Below are positions 1-6,317 of a stretch of DNA of 37,929 nucleotides, in pieces (within the stretch, counting starts at the first letter, position 1; each line of letters opens with the position of its first letter). The DNA comes from Jeongeupia naejangsanensis. GTDB taxonomy: Bacteria > Pseudomonadota > Gammaproteobacteria > Burkholderiales > Chitinibacteraceae. The notes beneath the pieces are model-generated. The model did not search any database. It was not told where the DNA came from and saw nothing but the letters and a program-made list of their open reading frames with translations. Location: assembly GCF_016865585.1 (NCBI RefSeq), contig NZ_JAESND010000017.1, positions 1 to 37,929 on the forward strand, given 5' to 3'. A program made the translations under genes and the position numbers.

Positions 1-93
1 GCGATCCCGGGCCAGAGATTTGAGATGGGGAAGGTCCAAACGGGTTTTTTGGGCGTAACCGGGCCTGCCGGCCTCGATCGAGGTCGTTGTCAT
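1..93 (-). CDS. Start of a truncated gene, possibly the element's primase/helicase
   Basis: An open frame starts with ATG at 93 and runs without a stop off the left edge (31 codons seen, beginning MTTTSIEAGRPGYAQ). An AGGA ribosome-binding sequence lies 8 bases before the ATG. It follows the 47-residue gene by 19 bases on the same strand, so it is probably the next gene of the alpA operon. The last visible residues (LPHLKSLARDR) resemble the N-termini of P4 alpha-type primases, in which a similar helix precedes 'WPEIL' and a CPxC zinc finger. This position, downstream of AlpA and Ash genes, is where P4-like elements carry that gene. The zinc finger and catalytic parts lie outside the window, so the function is inference only. 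Confidence 0.4.
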   Translation of the reverse strand, partial: MTTTSIEAGRPGYAQKTRLDLPHLKSLARDR

Positions 94-112
94 GATGGGA
101 ATCCTGAAGAAC

Positions 113-256
113 TTAGAAGCGGGAAGGACGGGACGAACGCGCACCGGCGCGTTGCGGTCGGCTCGGGCGGGCCTGTTTCAGGCCGGCCAGCGCAGCGGCA
201 ATCCGGTCACGGGTGGCGCGGTTCAGTAGCGCGGTGTTGCGGGTCGGTTTACGCAT
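113..256 (-). CDS. Small basic protein of unknown function, 47 residues
   Basis: The short frame begins MRKPTRNTALLNRATRDRIA. Its ATG overlaps the stop of the preceding gene in an ATGCGTAA arrangement (8-base overlap), and a GGGAG ribosome-binding sequence lies 7 bases upstream. The product is very basic, with a likely helix at residues 8-28 and an Arg/Ser/Pro-rich tail. I recognise no family. Support comes from the ribosome-binding site and the tight coupling to its neighbours rather than from homology. A DNA- or RNA-binding role would fit the charge but is speculative. Confidence 0.5.
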   Translation of the reverse strand: MRKPTRNTALLNRATRDRIAAALAGLKQARPSRPQRAGARSSRPSRF

Positions 257-476
257 GCAATGGCTCCCGAGCCGCAAGCGCCGCACGCTGGCAATCCACA
301 TCGTTGTGCAGTCCTTGCAACTGGAAGCGGGCATTGCGGGCAAGGGTGCGCATGTGCCGGCCAGCATGATCGGGAATGGCTTCGAGCGCATGCAACAGAC
401 CGATCGCCTCGTCGAGCGTGCCCAGGGTCAGATCGGTCAGTTCCGTCAGTGCGGCAAACGAACGGGTCTCAAGCAT
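249..476 (-). CDS. Small mobile-element protein, paralogue of the preceding gene, 75 residues
   Basis: The start chosen is the internal ATG (MLETRSFAAL) because GGAGG lies 6 bases upstream and the ATG overlaps the previous stop by 8 bases (ATGCTTGA). Residues about 21-61 match the 81-residue neighbour (469-714) at roughly 25 of 41 positions. The shared core includes ALEA-x-P-D-x-AGRHMR and an AR-x-AR helix. The protein is probably all alpha-helical and soluble, with no signal peptide or membrane segment. I do not recognise the family. The pair looks like a tandem gene duplication inside the element's operon. Confidence 0.65.
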   Translation of the reverse strand: MLETRSFAALTELTDLTLGTLDEAIGLLHALEAIPDHAGRHMRTLARNARFQLQGLHNDVDCQRAALAAREPLHA

Positions 477-714
477 GCCGGACCTCCGCCATCCCGACCG
501 TACCCAGCAGACCGTCGACCTCGGCATGCATCAGCTGCAGCTCGCAGCGTGCCGAACGCGCGATGCTGCGCATGTGCCGGCCGGCGTCATCGGGCAGTGC
601 TTCGAGGGCCAGCAACAGCCCGACCAACTGATCCATCGTCTCTCGCGCCAGCTCGGACACGTTGGCGAACTCGCGCAATTGCGCCAGTGGCGAAGTGCTC
701 TTCGGCTCAGTCAT
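469..714 (-). CDS. Small mobile-element protein, tandem paralogue, 81 residues
   Basis: The start at the internal ATG (MTEPKSTSPLAQLREF) is preferred over an upstream one because GGAGG lies 6 bases ahead and the ATG overlaps the upstream stop in ATGACTGA. The helical core (residues about 27-68, with LEALPDDAGRHMRSIARSAR) is clearly related to the core of the next gene (249-476). No known domain is recognised. The repeated 'AGRHMR...AR..AR' pattern suggests a conserved helical hairpin, possibly for oligomerisation or nucleic-acid contact. Translation is probably coupled to its neighbours on both sides. Confidence 0.65.
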   Translation of the reverse strand: MTEPKSTSPLAQLREFANVSELARETMDQLVGLLLALEALPDDAGRHMRSIARSARCELQLMHAEVDGLLGTVGMAEVRHA

Positions 715-862
715 GGGCACCTCCGCGATGGGCGATGCCAAAGCAAATCAGGCCGGCGGCAAAGGCAAGCAAAGCCAGCGCGGGGCTATGTGCGTAAACA
801 AGGATCGCGGTGAGCGCGGTAAAGGCGTGCGTGGTGAACGCACGAAGGGCGGATGAGGCCAT
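707..862 (-). CDS. Small membrane protein, 51 residues (in frame with the Ash-like ORF)
   Basis: The ATG at 862 is preceded by AAGGAG at 9 bases and opens a 51-residue product. Residues about 12-45 are almost wholly hydrophobic (AFTALTAILVYAH, then ALALLAFAAGLICFGIA), enough for one long or two short membrane helices. It is in the same frame as the Ash-like ORF upstream and shares its stop. It could therefore be an independent internal translation product or simply the C-terminus of the longer protein. The good ribosome-binding site and the 8-base overlap with the next gene favour independent translation. Confidence 0.5.
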   Translation of the reverse strand: MASSALRAFTTHAFTALTAILVYAHSPALALLAFAAGLICFGIAHRGGAHD

Positions 863-1552
863 CGGGCAAGGCTCCTTGATGATTTGAAGCCTGCCGTTCG
901 AGACCAATCGAAGGAGGCAGGCCAGTAGCAGGGTTGGTCTACCGGCATCAAGGAAACCGGCGCGTGCAAGCACGCCCCCACTACGGCCCGCCATAAACTG
1001 GACGTACCTATAGCGGTATACAGACGTAAAAAATCCGCCGAGATTCCGGCGGTTGTCCGCCTTGATGTTCGGGAGACCAATCCCGGTCGCGCTACTGAAC
1101 GCGACCCGATTATTCTGCGCTGAGACCGCGGCCCCGGCAAGAGTCGTGCGATGGGTAATTCGTCGACTGTGCATCTCATTCACCGCCCAGTCGGGCCGGG
1201 CTTCTTGCGCAGTGAGCCGGGTATCAAACCGGTCAGAAAACGCACCTGTCAGCTTTGGGTGCCGCCAAGTGATGCCGTTGTTGCTGCATTTCTTCTTGAT
1301 CATATACCCGGAATTGCGGGTGTTTGAGGCCATGGCTTCCAGCGGATTTTCAGCACTGATCAGGGCATTGATGCACCCGAAACTCTCCCTAAGGTCCGCC
1401 ATAAACTGGACGCACCTGTAGCGGTGTACGGACGCAAAAAAAGTGCTAGGGCGGCGGGTGCCCGCCGTCAAAACCAAACTCCCAAACCTGGTCGCTGGAT
1501 TGGCCATGGTGAGACCAGGGCCACGCGATGCAGTTAGATGGGGAAGGTTCAT
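707..1552 (-). CDS. Ash-like ORF with an internal duplication
   Basis: From an ATG at 1552, overlapping the stop of the HTH gene by 4 bases (ATGA), a frame of about 281 codons stays open. It contains two copies of an F-F-x-S-V-x-R-Y-R-x-V-Q-F-M-A module 136 codons apart, each preceded by an R/N-rich stretch. The second continues into GRSGGVLARAGFLDAG, which resembles the '(M)V/AGRxGxPxGxPxSxxAG' pattern of the Ash family (phage P4 and related islands). Ash-annotated ORFs usually sit next to AlpA genes, as here. Codon-level evidence for real translation is weak, and the region may act mainly as a structured leader RNA. Where the Ash product ends relative to the small membrane protein is uncertain. 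Confidence 0.45.
   Translation of the reverse strand: MNLPHLTASRGPGLTMANPATRFGSLVLTAGTRRPSTFFASVHRYRCVQFMADLRESFGCINALISAENPLEAMASNTRNSGYMIKKKCSNNGITWRHPKLTGAFSDRFDTRLTAQEARPDWAVNEMHSRRITHRTTLAGAAVSAQNNRVAFSSATGIGLPNIKADNRRNLGGFFTSVYRYRYVQFMAGRSGGVLARAGFLDAGRPTLLLACLLRLVSNGRLQIIKEPCPMASSALRAFTTHAFTALTAILVYAHSPALALLAFAAGLICFGIAHRGGAHD
988..1033 (-). repeat. Direct repeat copy A of a 46-bp unit in the Ash-like region
   Basis: This begins ccgccataaactggacg and ends in six A residues on the plus strand. It matches copy B (1396-1441) at 41 of 46 positions, and all five differences are transitions. Next to it is a GC-rich inverted repeat (ccgccg/cggcgg, about 1035-1052). It encodes the FF-x-SV-x-RYR motif on the minus strand. 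Confidence 0.85.
1396..1441 (-). repeat. Direct repeat copy B of the 46-bp unit
   Basis: Second copy, exactly 408 bp (136 codons) from copy A, and again flanked by a GC-rich inverted repeat (gcggcgggtgcccgccgt, about 1449-1467). The paired repeats with adjacent hairpins recall the structured immunity leaders of P4-like elements (CI/C4 RNA), but no such RNA family can be confirmed by eye. Confidence 0.85.
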
Positions 1553-1869
1553 TGCGTACCCTCCGTGGGCCTCCATTCCGGTGAACCCAGCGAGTAGCGG
1601 GCGACGTTGCGGCGGATACGACCTCGAAACTCCACCTCGGGCAGAATGTGTGTGATCACATTGAAGCCGAAACTACGCAGATCGTGGATGCGAGCGTTGT
1701 ATTGGGGGATCGCGTATTTGCTCGGCAACTCCAGCGACAGAATCGACCCGCTTGTGCGCAGCAGTTCCAACACCTCGGCGCACTGGCCAGTGACAATCGG
1801 CTGTGTAGAGTGGGCGGTGATTCTTGTTCTGCTGCATTGGGAAGCAGGGAGGCGGTTTTTCTTTTTCAT
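1549..1869 (-). CDS. Helix-turn-helix protein of mobile elements (HTH_39-like)
   Basis: This is a 106-residue protein. Residues about 28-100 (GQCAEVLELLRTSGSILSLE through RIRRNVARYSLGS) follow the winged-HTH pattern of small phage and island proteins: a Q-C-x-x-(V/I)-L opening, 'G-S-I-x-S-L-E', an 'ARI(H/S)DLR-x-x-G' helix, then a strand pair ending 'ARY-x-L'. The basic N-terminus is probably flexible. The ATG at 1869 has AGGGGA 5 bases upstream, inside the end of alpA, and the genes are 9 bases apart, so the two are co-transcribed. A DNA-binding role in element gene control is likely; the target is unknown. Confidence 0.75.
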   Translation of the reverse strand: MKKKNRLPASQCSRTRITAHSTQPIVTGQCAEVLELLRTSGSILSLELPSKYAIPQYNARIHDLRSFGFNVITHILPEVEFRGRIRRNVARYSLGSPEWRPTEGTQ

Positions 1870-1878
1870 GATCGTCCC

Positions 1879-2091
1879 CTATGCAGCCTGCCGGCTGGCT
1901 TCGATTCGGCCGGAGATCCAGTCTTGAACCTCACTTTCTAGCCAGCCGACCGAATTGCCACCGAGGCGGATCGGATGCGGAAACGTTGGATCGAAGTAGG
2001 GGCTTTTCGGGTTGATGCGGTCATAGATGGCCGAACGGCTCAGACCGGTTGTGGTTTCGACGGCAGGGCGTCGGAGAATGGCTTGCACCAT
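1879..2091 (-). CDS. alpA: AlpA family transcriptional regulator
   Basis: A 70-residue protein with the full AlpA/MerR-like helix-turn-helix: 'LRRPAVETTTGLSRSAIYDRI' then 'FPHPIRLGGNSVGWLESEVQDWI'. AlpA proteins are small DNA-binding regulators of P4-like prophages and islands. They activate integrase or excision genes, or act as an excisionase (Vis/AlpA). The ATG at 2091 has TTTGGAG 8 bases upstream. It heads the leftward operon that continues with the HTH gene, the Ash-like ORF and the small genes. The repeat-rich region upstream is the probable control region. Confidence 0.92.
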   Translation of the reverse strand: MVQAILRRPAVETTTGLSRSAIYDRINPKSPYFDPTFPHPIRLGGNSVGWLESEVQDWISGRIEASRQAA

Positions 2092-2178
2092 GTTTTAGGC
2101 TCCAAAGGATTAGGAACTTCCGGCCAGGAATGGGCTGGAACATGGTGACAATGTTGGAGTAGCGGCGGCACTGGTTGG

Positions 2179-2207
2179 CCGAACGAATTTTGCACAAACC
2201 GAACGAA
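2179..2207. repeat. CCGAACGAA motif repeats upstream of alpA
   Basis: CCGAACGAA occurs twice in direct orientation at 2179-2187 and 2199-2207, exactly 20 bp (about two helical turns) apart. Inverted near-copies lie at 2219-2228 (7 of 9 bases) and 2366-2374 (8 of 9). The position upstream of alpA suggests operator or recombination-protein binding sites. No protein is assigned. Confidence 0.6.
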
Positions 2208-2430
2208 ATCCGTCAGGTGCTCATTCGGTTTTGGTTCTAATAAAAATGCGGGTTACAGCCGGTAGCACTGCTGTCGCGCGCTACTATTCTTCGTAGTTTC
2301 TTCGGATTTCTCAGTATTCTTGCGGGTTTAGGCTTATTTCGGGCCTCGAATGAAGCATGCAAGTGGTCGTTCGGTTTTGCTCTAGATAAATAAAGGGTTT
2401 GCTGGGCGGTTTACGTCTCAGCTGTGTCGT

Positions 2431-2470
2431 AAGTGGCCGTAGATGGTCGTTAATGGCCGTGCATGGCCGC
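2431..2470. repeat. Four imperfect 10-bp tandem repeats
   Basis: Four consecutive 10-mers read aagtggccgt, agatggtcgt, taatggccgt and gcatggccgc, with the core (A/G)TGG(C/T)CG at helical spacing. The region lies between alpA and the 2590-3147 gene. It may be an iteron array for a replication or regulatory protein. It has no coding role that I can see. Confidence 0.7.
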
Positions 2471-2478
2471 CACAGGAC

Positions 2479-2511
2479 GCCACACCCAAGCCACACCCAA
2501 GCCACACCCAA
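2479..2511. repeat. Three perfect 11-bp tandem repeats
   Basis: gccacacccaa is repeated three times without mismatch, directly after the 10-bp repeat array. It is C/A-rich on the plus strand. Together the two arrays form an 80-bp repeat block in the element's non-coding control region. Confidence 0.85.
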
Positions 2512-2531
2512 AGTCGCAGCACGGAAGATTG

Positions 2532-2561
2532 AAAAACAAAAAACGGCCCGCGATGGGCCGT
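2532..2561 (-). terminator. Rho-independent terminator of the 2590-3147 gene
   Basis: On the minus strand a 7-bp stem (ACGGCCC/GGGCCGT, plus-strand arms 2543-2549 and 2555-2561) with a 5-base loop is followed by TTTTTTGTTTTT. It lies about 30 bp beyond the stop of the 2590-3147 gene, separating that gene from the alpA operon. Confidence 0.9.
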
Positions 2562-2589
2562 CTTTCTGCAAGATTACATGGATAATTTG

Positions 2590-3147
2590 TCACTCAAGCA
2601 CTGATTCAGCTTCCTTGAGCCATTTCCGCAGCGTGTCGCCATCGATACTCAGCCCCAGTTTTTGAATGTCGGCGAGCATTTCGGATAGCGATGTATTTCG
2701 TGAGCCCGCTTTGTATCTGTACCCACCGGCAGCCAAACCAATAACGATTTTGTAGAGGCTTTTTCGCTCGGACTCGCGCAATTCGCTGTGCCCTTCTGCG
2801 CTTGTCTTGCCAGGCTCCTCTGCGTCGAATAGTTCGTCAAACGCGGTGCAAACCATACCCGGCAAGGCAACACCTTTCTCGCACGCAATGTCGTAGAACC
2901 ACGTCGGATGGGCGTTCCCAGGCATTCGATTGCTCCAGGTGTCAGCCCATTTATAACGAGAGAAAATTTGGTACAGGGCGGCCGGAGCAGCAAATTCAGG
3001 GGGTAGCTCATGCAGAGGGGATGTGATCTTAATGCCGCTCCCTGTCATCGAGTCCGGGTGCAGTCCGGAAAGGATGAGCACGGCTTCTCGTGGCTTCCAC
3101 GTGTCGAACTTCATCCAGTGCTGTAGCGTGGTCTGATCTAAATCCAT
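2590..3147 (-). CDS. Conserved mobile-element hypothetical protein, 185 residues
   Basis: The protein is soluble, with no signal or membrane segment. The N-terminus (residues 1-35) has an 'LQHWMKFDTWKPREAVLILSGLHP' stretch. The C-terminal third (about 125-185) has 'ERKSLYKIVIGLAAGGYRYK' followed by 'LGLSIDGDTLRKWLKEA', a module seen in hypothetical proteins of phages and islands in which the last helix pair looks like an HTH. Function is unknown; a DNA-associated role is a guess. It is a single-gene unit with its own TATAAT promoter and palindrome upstream and a strong terminator downstream. Confidence 0.75.
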   Translation of the reverse strand: MDLDQTTLQHWMKFDTWKPREAVLILSGLHPDSMTGSGIKITSPLHELPPEFAAPAALYQIFSRYKWADTWSNRMPGNAHPTWFYDIACEKGVALPGMVCTAFDELFDAEEPGKTSAEGHSELRESERKSLYKIVIGLAAGGYRYKAGSRNTSLSEMLADIQKLGLSIDGDTLRKWLKEAESVLE

Positions 3148-3249
3148 AACGCCCCCGTTGTCGGCGCTATTCCTTGTGAATGTCGCCGCGCCAGCGGGGC
3201 AAGGGTTCCCCGTTTTCGATTGGCCGATCTAGGCGCGGCAAACTCGGTT

Positions 3250-3299
3250 AGAACATTCGTTCTGGACGGCATTATATGCGCTTGGCGCACACTGGAAAG
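3250..3299 (-). promoter_or_regulatory. Promoter with a GAAC-N4-GTTC palindrome upstream of the 2590-3147 gene
   Basis: On the minus strand a perfect TATAAT lies at 3276-3271 and a weak TTTCCA -35 sits 16 bases further upstream. The predicted transcription start is near 3264. The palindrome AGAAC-ATTC-GTTCT (3250-3263) overlaps it, as expected for a repressor operator. GAAC-N4-GTTC is also the LexA-box form of Gram-positive bacteria, but which protein binds here is unknown. Confidence 0.6.
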
Positions 3300-3556
3300 C
3301 GTTATGCCAGCGTGCGGAATGTTGTGGTAATCACGTTTTGCTCCTTCATTGCGGATTCTGACGGACACGATCACTTGTTCTGATGACTTGTGGTCACCTC
3401 GCTACTGGCTCAGGCGCAGGCTACGGGTGGCAAGATCAGTAACGATTTGTCTGCAACTCGGCCAAAGCGGCTGGCCCAAGCAGCATCTGAGTAAGTTAGC
3501 CCGCTAGAGGCAGGGATCGGAAGTAAGTCGACGTCCACTCTGAGTGAGTAGCTCAG
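3300..3556. other. Intergenic region between the ATPase gene and the 2590-3147 promoter
   Basis: About 250 bp follow the stop of the ATPase gene. I see no convincing gene on either strand, no strong terminator hairpin with a T-run, and no repeat. Short frames here lack ribosome-binding sites and family resemblance. Confidence 0.5.
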
Positions 3557-6223
3557 CTACCGTCCAGAGCGAAGATCAAGGGCGTCAACCTCTTCAAGCA
3601 TTTGAACTACAGACTCCACGAGCTCTGCATCGAAATCATCTCGATCCGCTTCTTCGTGCGTGCCTTTGTTCAGGTAGGTCCAGACCAAATTGGCGGCAGG
3701 GATGCCCAGGATTCGTCCGTAGGCGACCTGCAGCGCAGGCTTGTTGGGATGGTTGAAAGCCACCGCTTCCTCGAGACGTTTGCGCAGCGCCTCGCATAAG
3801 TTGCGCAAACTTGGAATCGCGCCAACACCTGCAAGCTGCAGGCTCAATACGCCGAGGTCGTGGCTCGCCAACCAGCGCCACACTTTCTCAGAGAGCATTT
3901 CGAGGCCTTGGCGACATGCGGCGAGAGCCTCGCGGTGATCGAGATTTTCTTTTGAGGCGCGGGCCTTAGCCACATAGTTTTTGATCGAGACGTTACCCGT
4001 TACGCGTGGCTGGTAGTTGCCCGTGTGGTTGCGGAACAGGTAGACCTGGCAATCGGCCCGGCGTTGGGCAGGCATGTGCTGCTGAATATCTTTGATGAAC
4101 TCGTTGCTGTGGCAAGTGACGATGAGTTGGGTGTCGGCGAAATGGTCGCTCTCGAAGATCGTCTCGCGAATGCCGCCCCGGTGGTCATGGTCTATGGCAT
4201 TGATGGCGTCATCGAACACGATCAAGGGGCTTTGGATGCTCTGGGCTTTCGCCAACAGAATCGCCAAGCCCAGACAGCGAACATGCCCCTCGCTGAGGAT
4301 GCGCAGCGCGTCCACCCGTACGCCAGGGTTTCCTCGGAACTCAATTTCAATTTTCTGCTCGCCATTCAAGGGCAGGTGTAGTGCTGCAAGCTTGTCTGGG
4401 TCTAAATCGTTGCGATTGAACTCGTTATAGAGAGTCATGGCCGCGTCGTTGAGGCCTCCCATCAACGCACCAGGAAGCTGGTCTCGGTAGGCCCGCAGTA
4501 AAGCCAGAAAGCGGTCGTACGCCGCTTTGATTGGAATGTCGCGGGCGATGTCATCTGTCTCCTGAGCCACGTCGCTGATGAGTTGCGCGTTGATCTCGTC
4601 GAAAGCTGCAATTCTGGTCTTGGCGGCTGTCACGTCGTCAATGAGCTGTCTGCGCTTCAAATCCTGCGCTTGCATGGACAGTTGGCGCGCGACGAGAGTG
4701 GCGCGCTCGGTGACGTGGCTCTGCCGTTCTCGCAGGGCCAGTACCGAGGCGGCGTCCTGAGCCGCAATACGGTCGACCACAGCCAAGATCGCCTCAATCG
4801 TCACAACATCGGCCGCTGCATCTTGCTGCGGAGGAAGGGCAGGATGGACCACGGCCCACCACTCGCCAGCAGGCTCGTCCGGGAGGCTTGCGAGGAACTG
4901 CCCTACTGGCGTCCCCTGTTCCTCACAGGCCTCCATGAACGACACCACGAGGCCAAGCTGGCGACGGAGCTCCCGCGAGGCGTTGGAGACCGCGCTTTGC
5001 ACAGTCTTGTGCCGTTCTTGTAGCTCGCCAAGCTCTTTCAAATCGGCCAAGCCCGCCTGGGCTTTATCAAATGGGTTTGATGTCGTGTCGGCTAACGGAG
5101 TATTGCAGGCCGGGCAATGTTCCCCCTGTGTGGCTTGAAGCGCTAGGACGGCAGTGTAAAGCTCTTTGAAAGACACTTGGTTGCTATAAGCGGTGAGCTT
5201 GGCGGCGATGCTTACCAGCTCTTTGTGGGCTGCGTCCAGCATCTCGAAGGCGCATATTAGCCCCTCGCGTGAGACGCCAATGGCTGTTGGCGGAACTGCG
5301 GCGAGAATGTCATCCAGCTCTTGCAAGCGGCCAGGAGCTTCGAGCGTGCCGATGTGCTCCTTAAGGCCGACATAGGTCATGTTGGGCGAATGCGCGAGTG
5401 CCAGCGCTATCTCTTCGGCCGCCAAGTCCTCAAGCGACCTCTCTTCTCCAGCGACCGTCGTTTGGTCGGCTATCAACGTATTGCGCCTGCCGTTCAGGAT
5501 GAGCTGCTTGGTCGGAATCAGGACGAGCTGCTGGTCAATTGACTCATTGAAGTGGCCAACGAACTCGTTGAACTTGTCCATGCCGAACAGCGTGGCGATC
5601 AGCTCGGTTCGTTGGGCCGCGGGTCTCGCTGCGATTCTCGAGAATGCGTCGATGCGGTTCTTTTCGATGAAACAAAAGCGAAAGGTGTCGGGATTGGCTA
5701 TGACCGCGACCTCCCGGTCCTGGTGGTCGTTTGCTCGGAGGACTGGCGCCTCAAAGCGACCTGCGTGCAGATTGGCTAGGTAAGTACGCCCTTCAATGCG
5801 CTTGGTATCGGCTTCCTCGACCGTGCCAAGCAGCCCGTACTCTAGCCCCTCGCAGAAGCTGGTCTTGCCACTGCCGTTAGGGCCGTAGAAGAGGATGACA
5901 CGCTTTTGCAGATCGAAAGGTTCCGGCGTCCGAAAGCCTCGAAAGGGGCCAATGGTCACATCTCGAAGCCGCTTCCAGGGCCAAGTGCCGTCCACTGCCA
6001 CTGCCTGGATGTCAGGCGGCCCGTCGGGGGTCTGGGCCAACGCCCTGCGAATCTGATCGACTAGGTAAACGGACCGCTGACTGCGTTGGCGCGAGGTAAG
6101 CTCCAGCGCATCGAAGTTTGCCAACGCAAGATTCGCCATCCGCCTCACACTAGCCGGTGCCTGGCTTGCCGGCTCATGAAGCCACGTTACGAATCGCTCA
6201 AAGTCTCGCTTGGAAGATGCCAT
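3557..6223 (-). CDS. Rad50/SMC-like AAA ATPase, second gene of a candidate defence pair
   Basis: An 888-residue protein. An N-terminal helical segment (1-85) is followed by the ABC-type ATPase N-lobe with Walker A GPNGSGKT at 114-121. A long middle region rich in helix carries a CPAC pair (C370, C373) resembling a Rad50 zinc hook. The C-lobe has the signature LSEGH (643-647), Walker B LIVFDD (667-672) and an H-loop TCH (H705). In many relatives the Walker B is followed by Glu; here it is DD. Residues about 760-885 form an extra helical domain ending near NKGTH (852-856), reminiscent of HEPN/DUF4145-type folds but without the usual Arg. The protein should dimerise on ATP and bind or scan DNA. 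It lies 94 bp downstream of the nuclease gene on the same strand, so the two probably act together. Lamassu LmuB and RloC-like ATPases are possible relatives; the exact family is unassigned. Confidence 0.85.
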   Translation of the reverse strand: MASSKRDFERFVTWLHEPASQAPASVRRMANLALANFDALELTSRQRSQRSVYLVDQIRRALAQTPDGPPDIQAVAVDGTWPWKRLRDVTIGPFRGFRTPEPFDLQKRVILFYGPNGSGKTSFCEGLEYGLLGTVEEADTKRIEGRTYLANLHAGRFEAPVLRANDHQDREVAVIANPDTFRFCFIEKNRIDAFSRIAARPAAQRTELIATLFGMDKFNEFVGHFNESIDQQLVLIPTKQLILNGRRNTLIADQTTVAGEERSLEDLAAEEIALALAHSPNMTYVGLKEHIGTLEAPGRLQELDDILAAVPPTAIGVSREGLICAFEMLDAAHKELVSIAAKLTAYSNQVSFKELYTAVLALQATQGEHCPACNTPLADTTSNPFDKAQAGLADLKELGELQERHKTVQSAVSNASRELRRQLGLVVSFMEACEEQGTPVGQFLASLPDEPAGEWWAVVHPALPPQQDAAADVVTIEAILAVVDRIAAQDAASVLALRERQSHVTERATLVARQLSMQAQDLKRRQLIDDVTAAKTRIAAFDEINAQLISDVAQETDDIARDIPIKAAYDRFLALLRAYRDQLPGALMGGLNDAAMTLYNEFNRNDLDPDKLAALHLPLNGEQKIEIEFRGNPGVRVDALRILSEGHVRCLGLAILLAKAQSIQSPLIVFDDAINAIDHDHRGGIRETIFESDHFADTQLIVTCHSNEFIKDIQQHMPAQRRADCQVYLFRNHTGNYQPRVTGNVSIKNYVAKARASKENLDHREALAACRQGLEMLSEKVWRWLASHDLGVLSLQLAGVGAIPSLRNLCEALRKRLEEAVAFNHPNKPALQVAYGRILGIPAANLVWTYLNKGTHEEADRDDFDAELVESVVQMLEEVDALDLRSGR

Positions 6224-6317
6224 ATCGCTCCCTGAACGTTCTTGTTGTCGGCAAACCGAGCGGGCTTCGCTGGGCGCTCAGTCACTTGCGTACAGGCGGC
6301 GCTTTTGACTGCCTCTC

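Noticed and set aside
3138-3374. A 78-codon minus-strand frame upstream of the 2590-3147 gene
   Set aside because: It covers the TATAAT promoter and palindrome, has no ribosome-binding site and no similarity.
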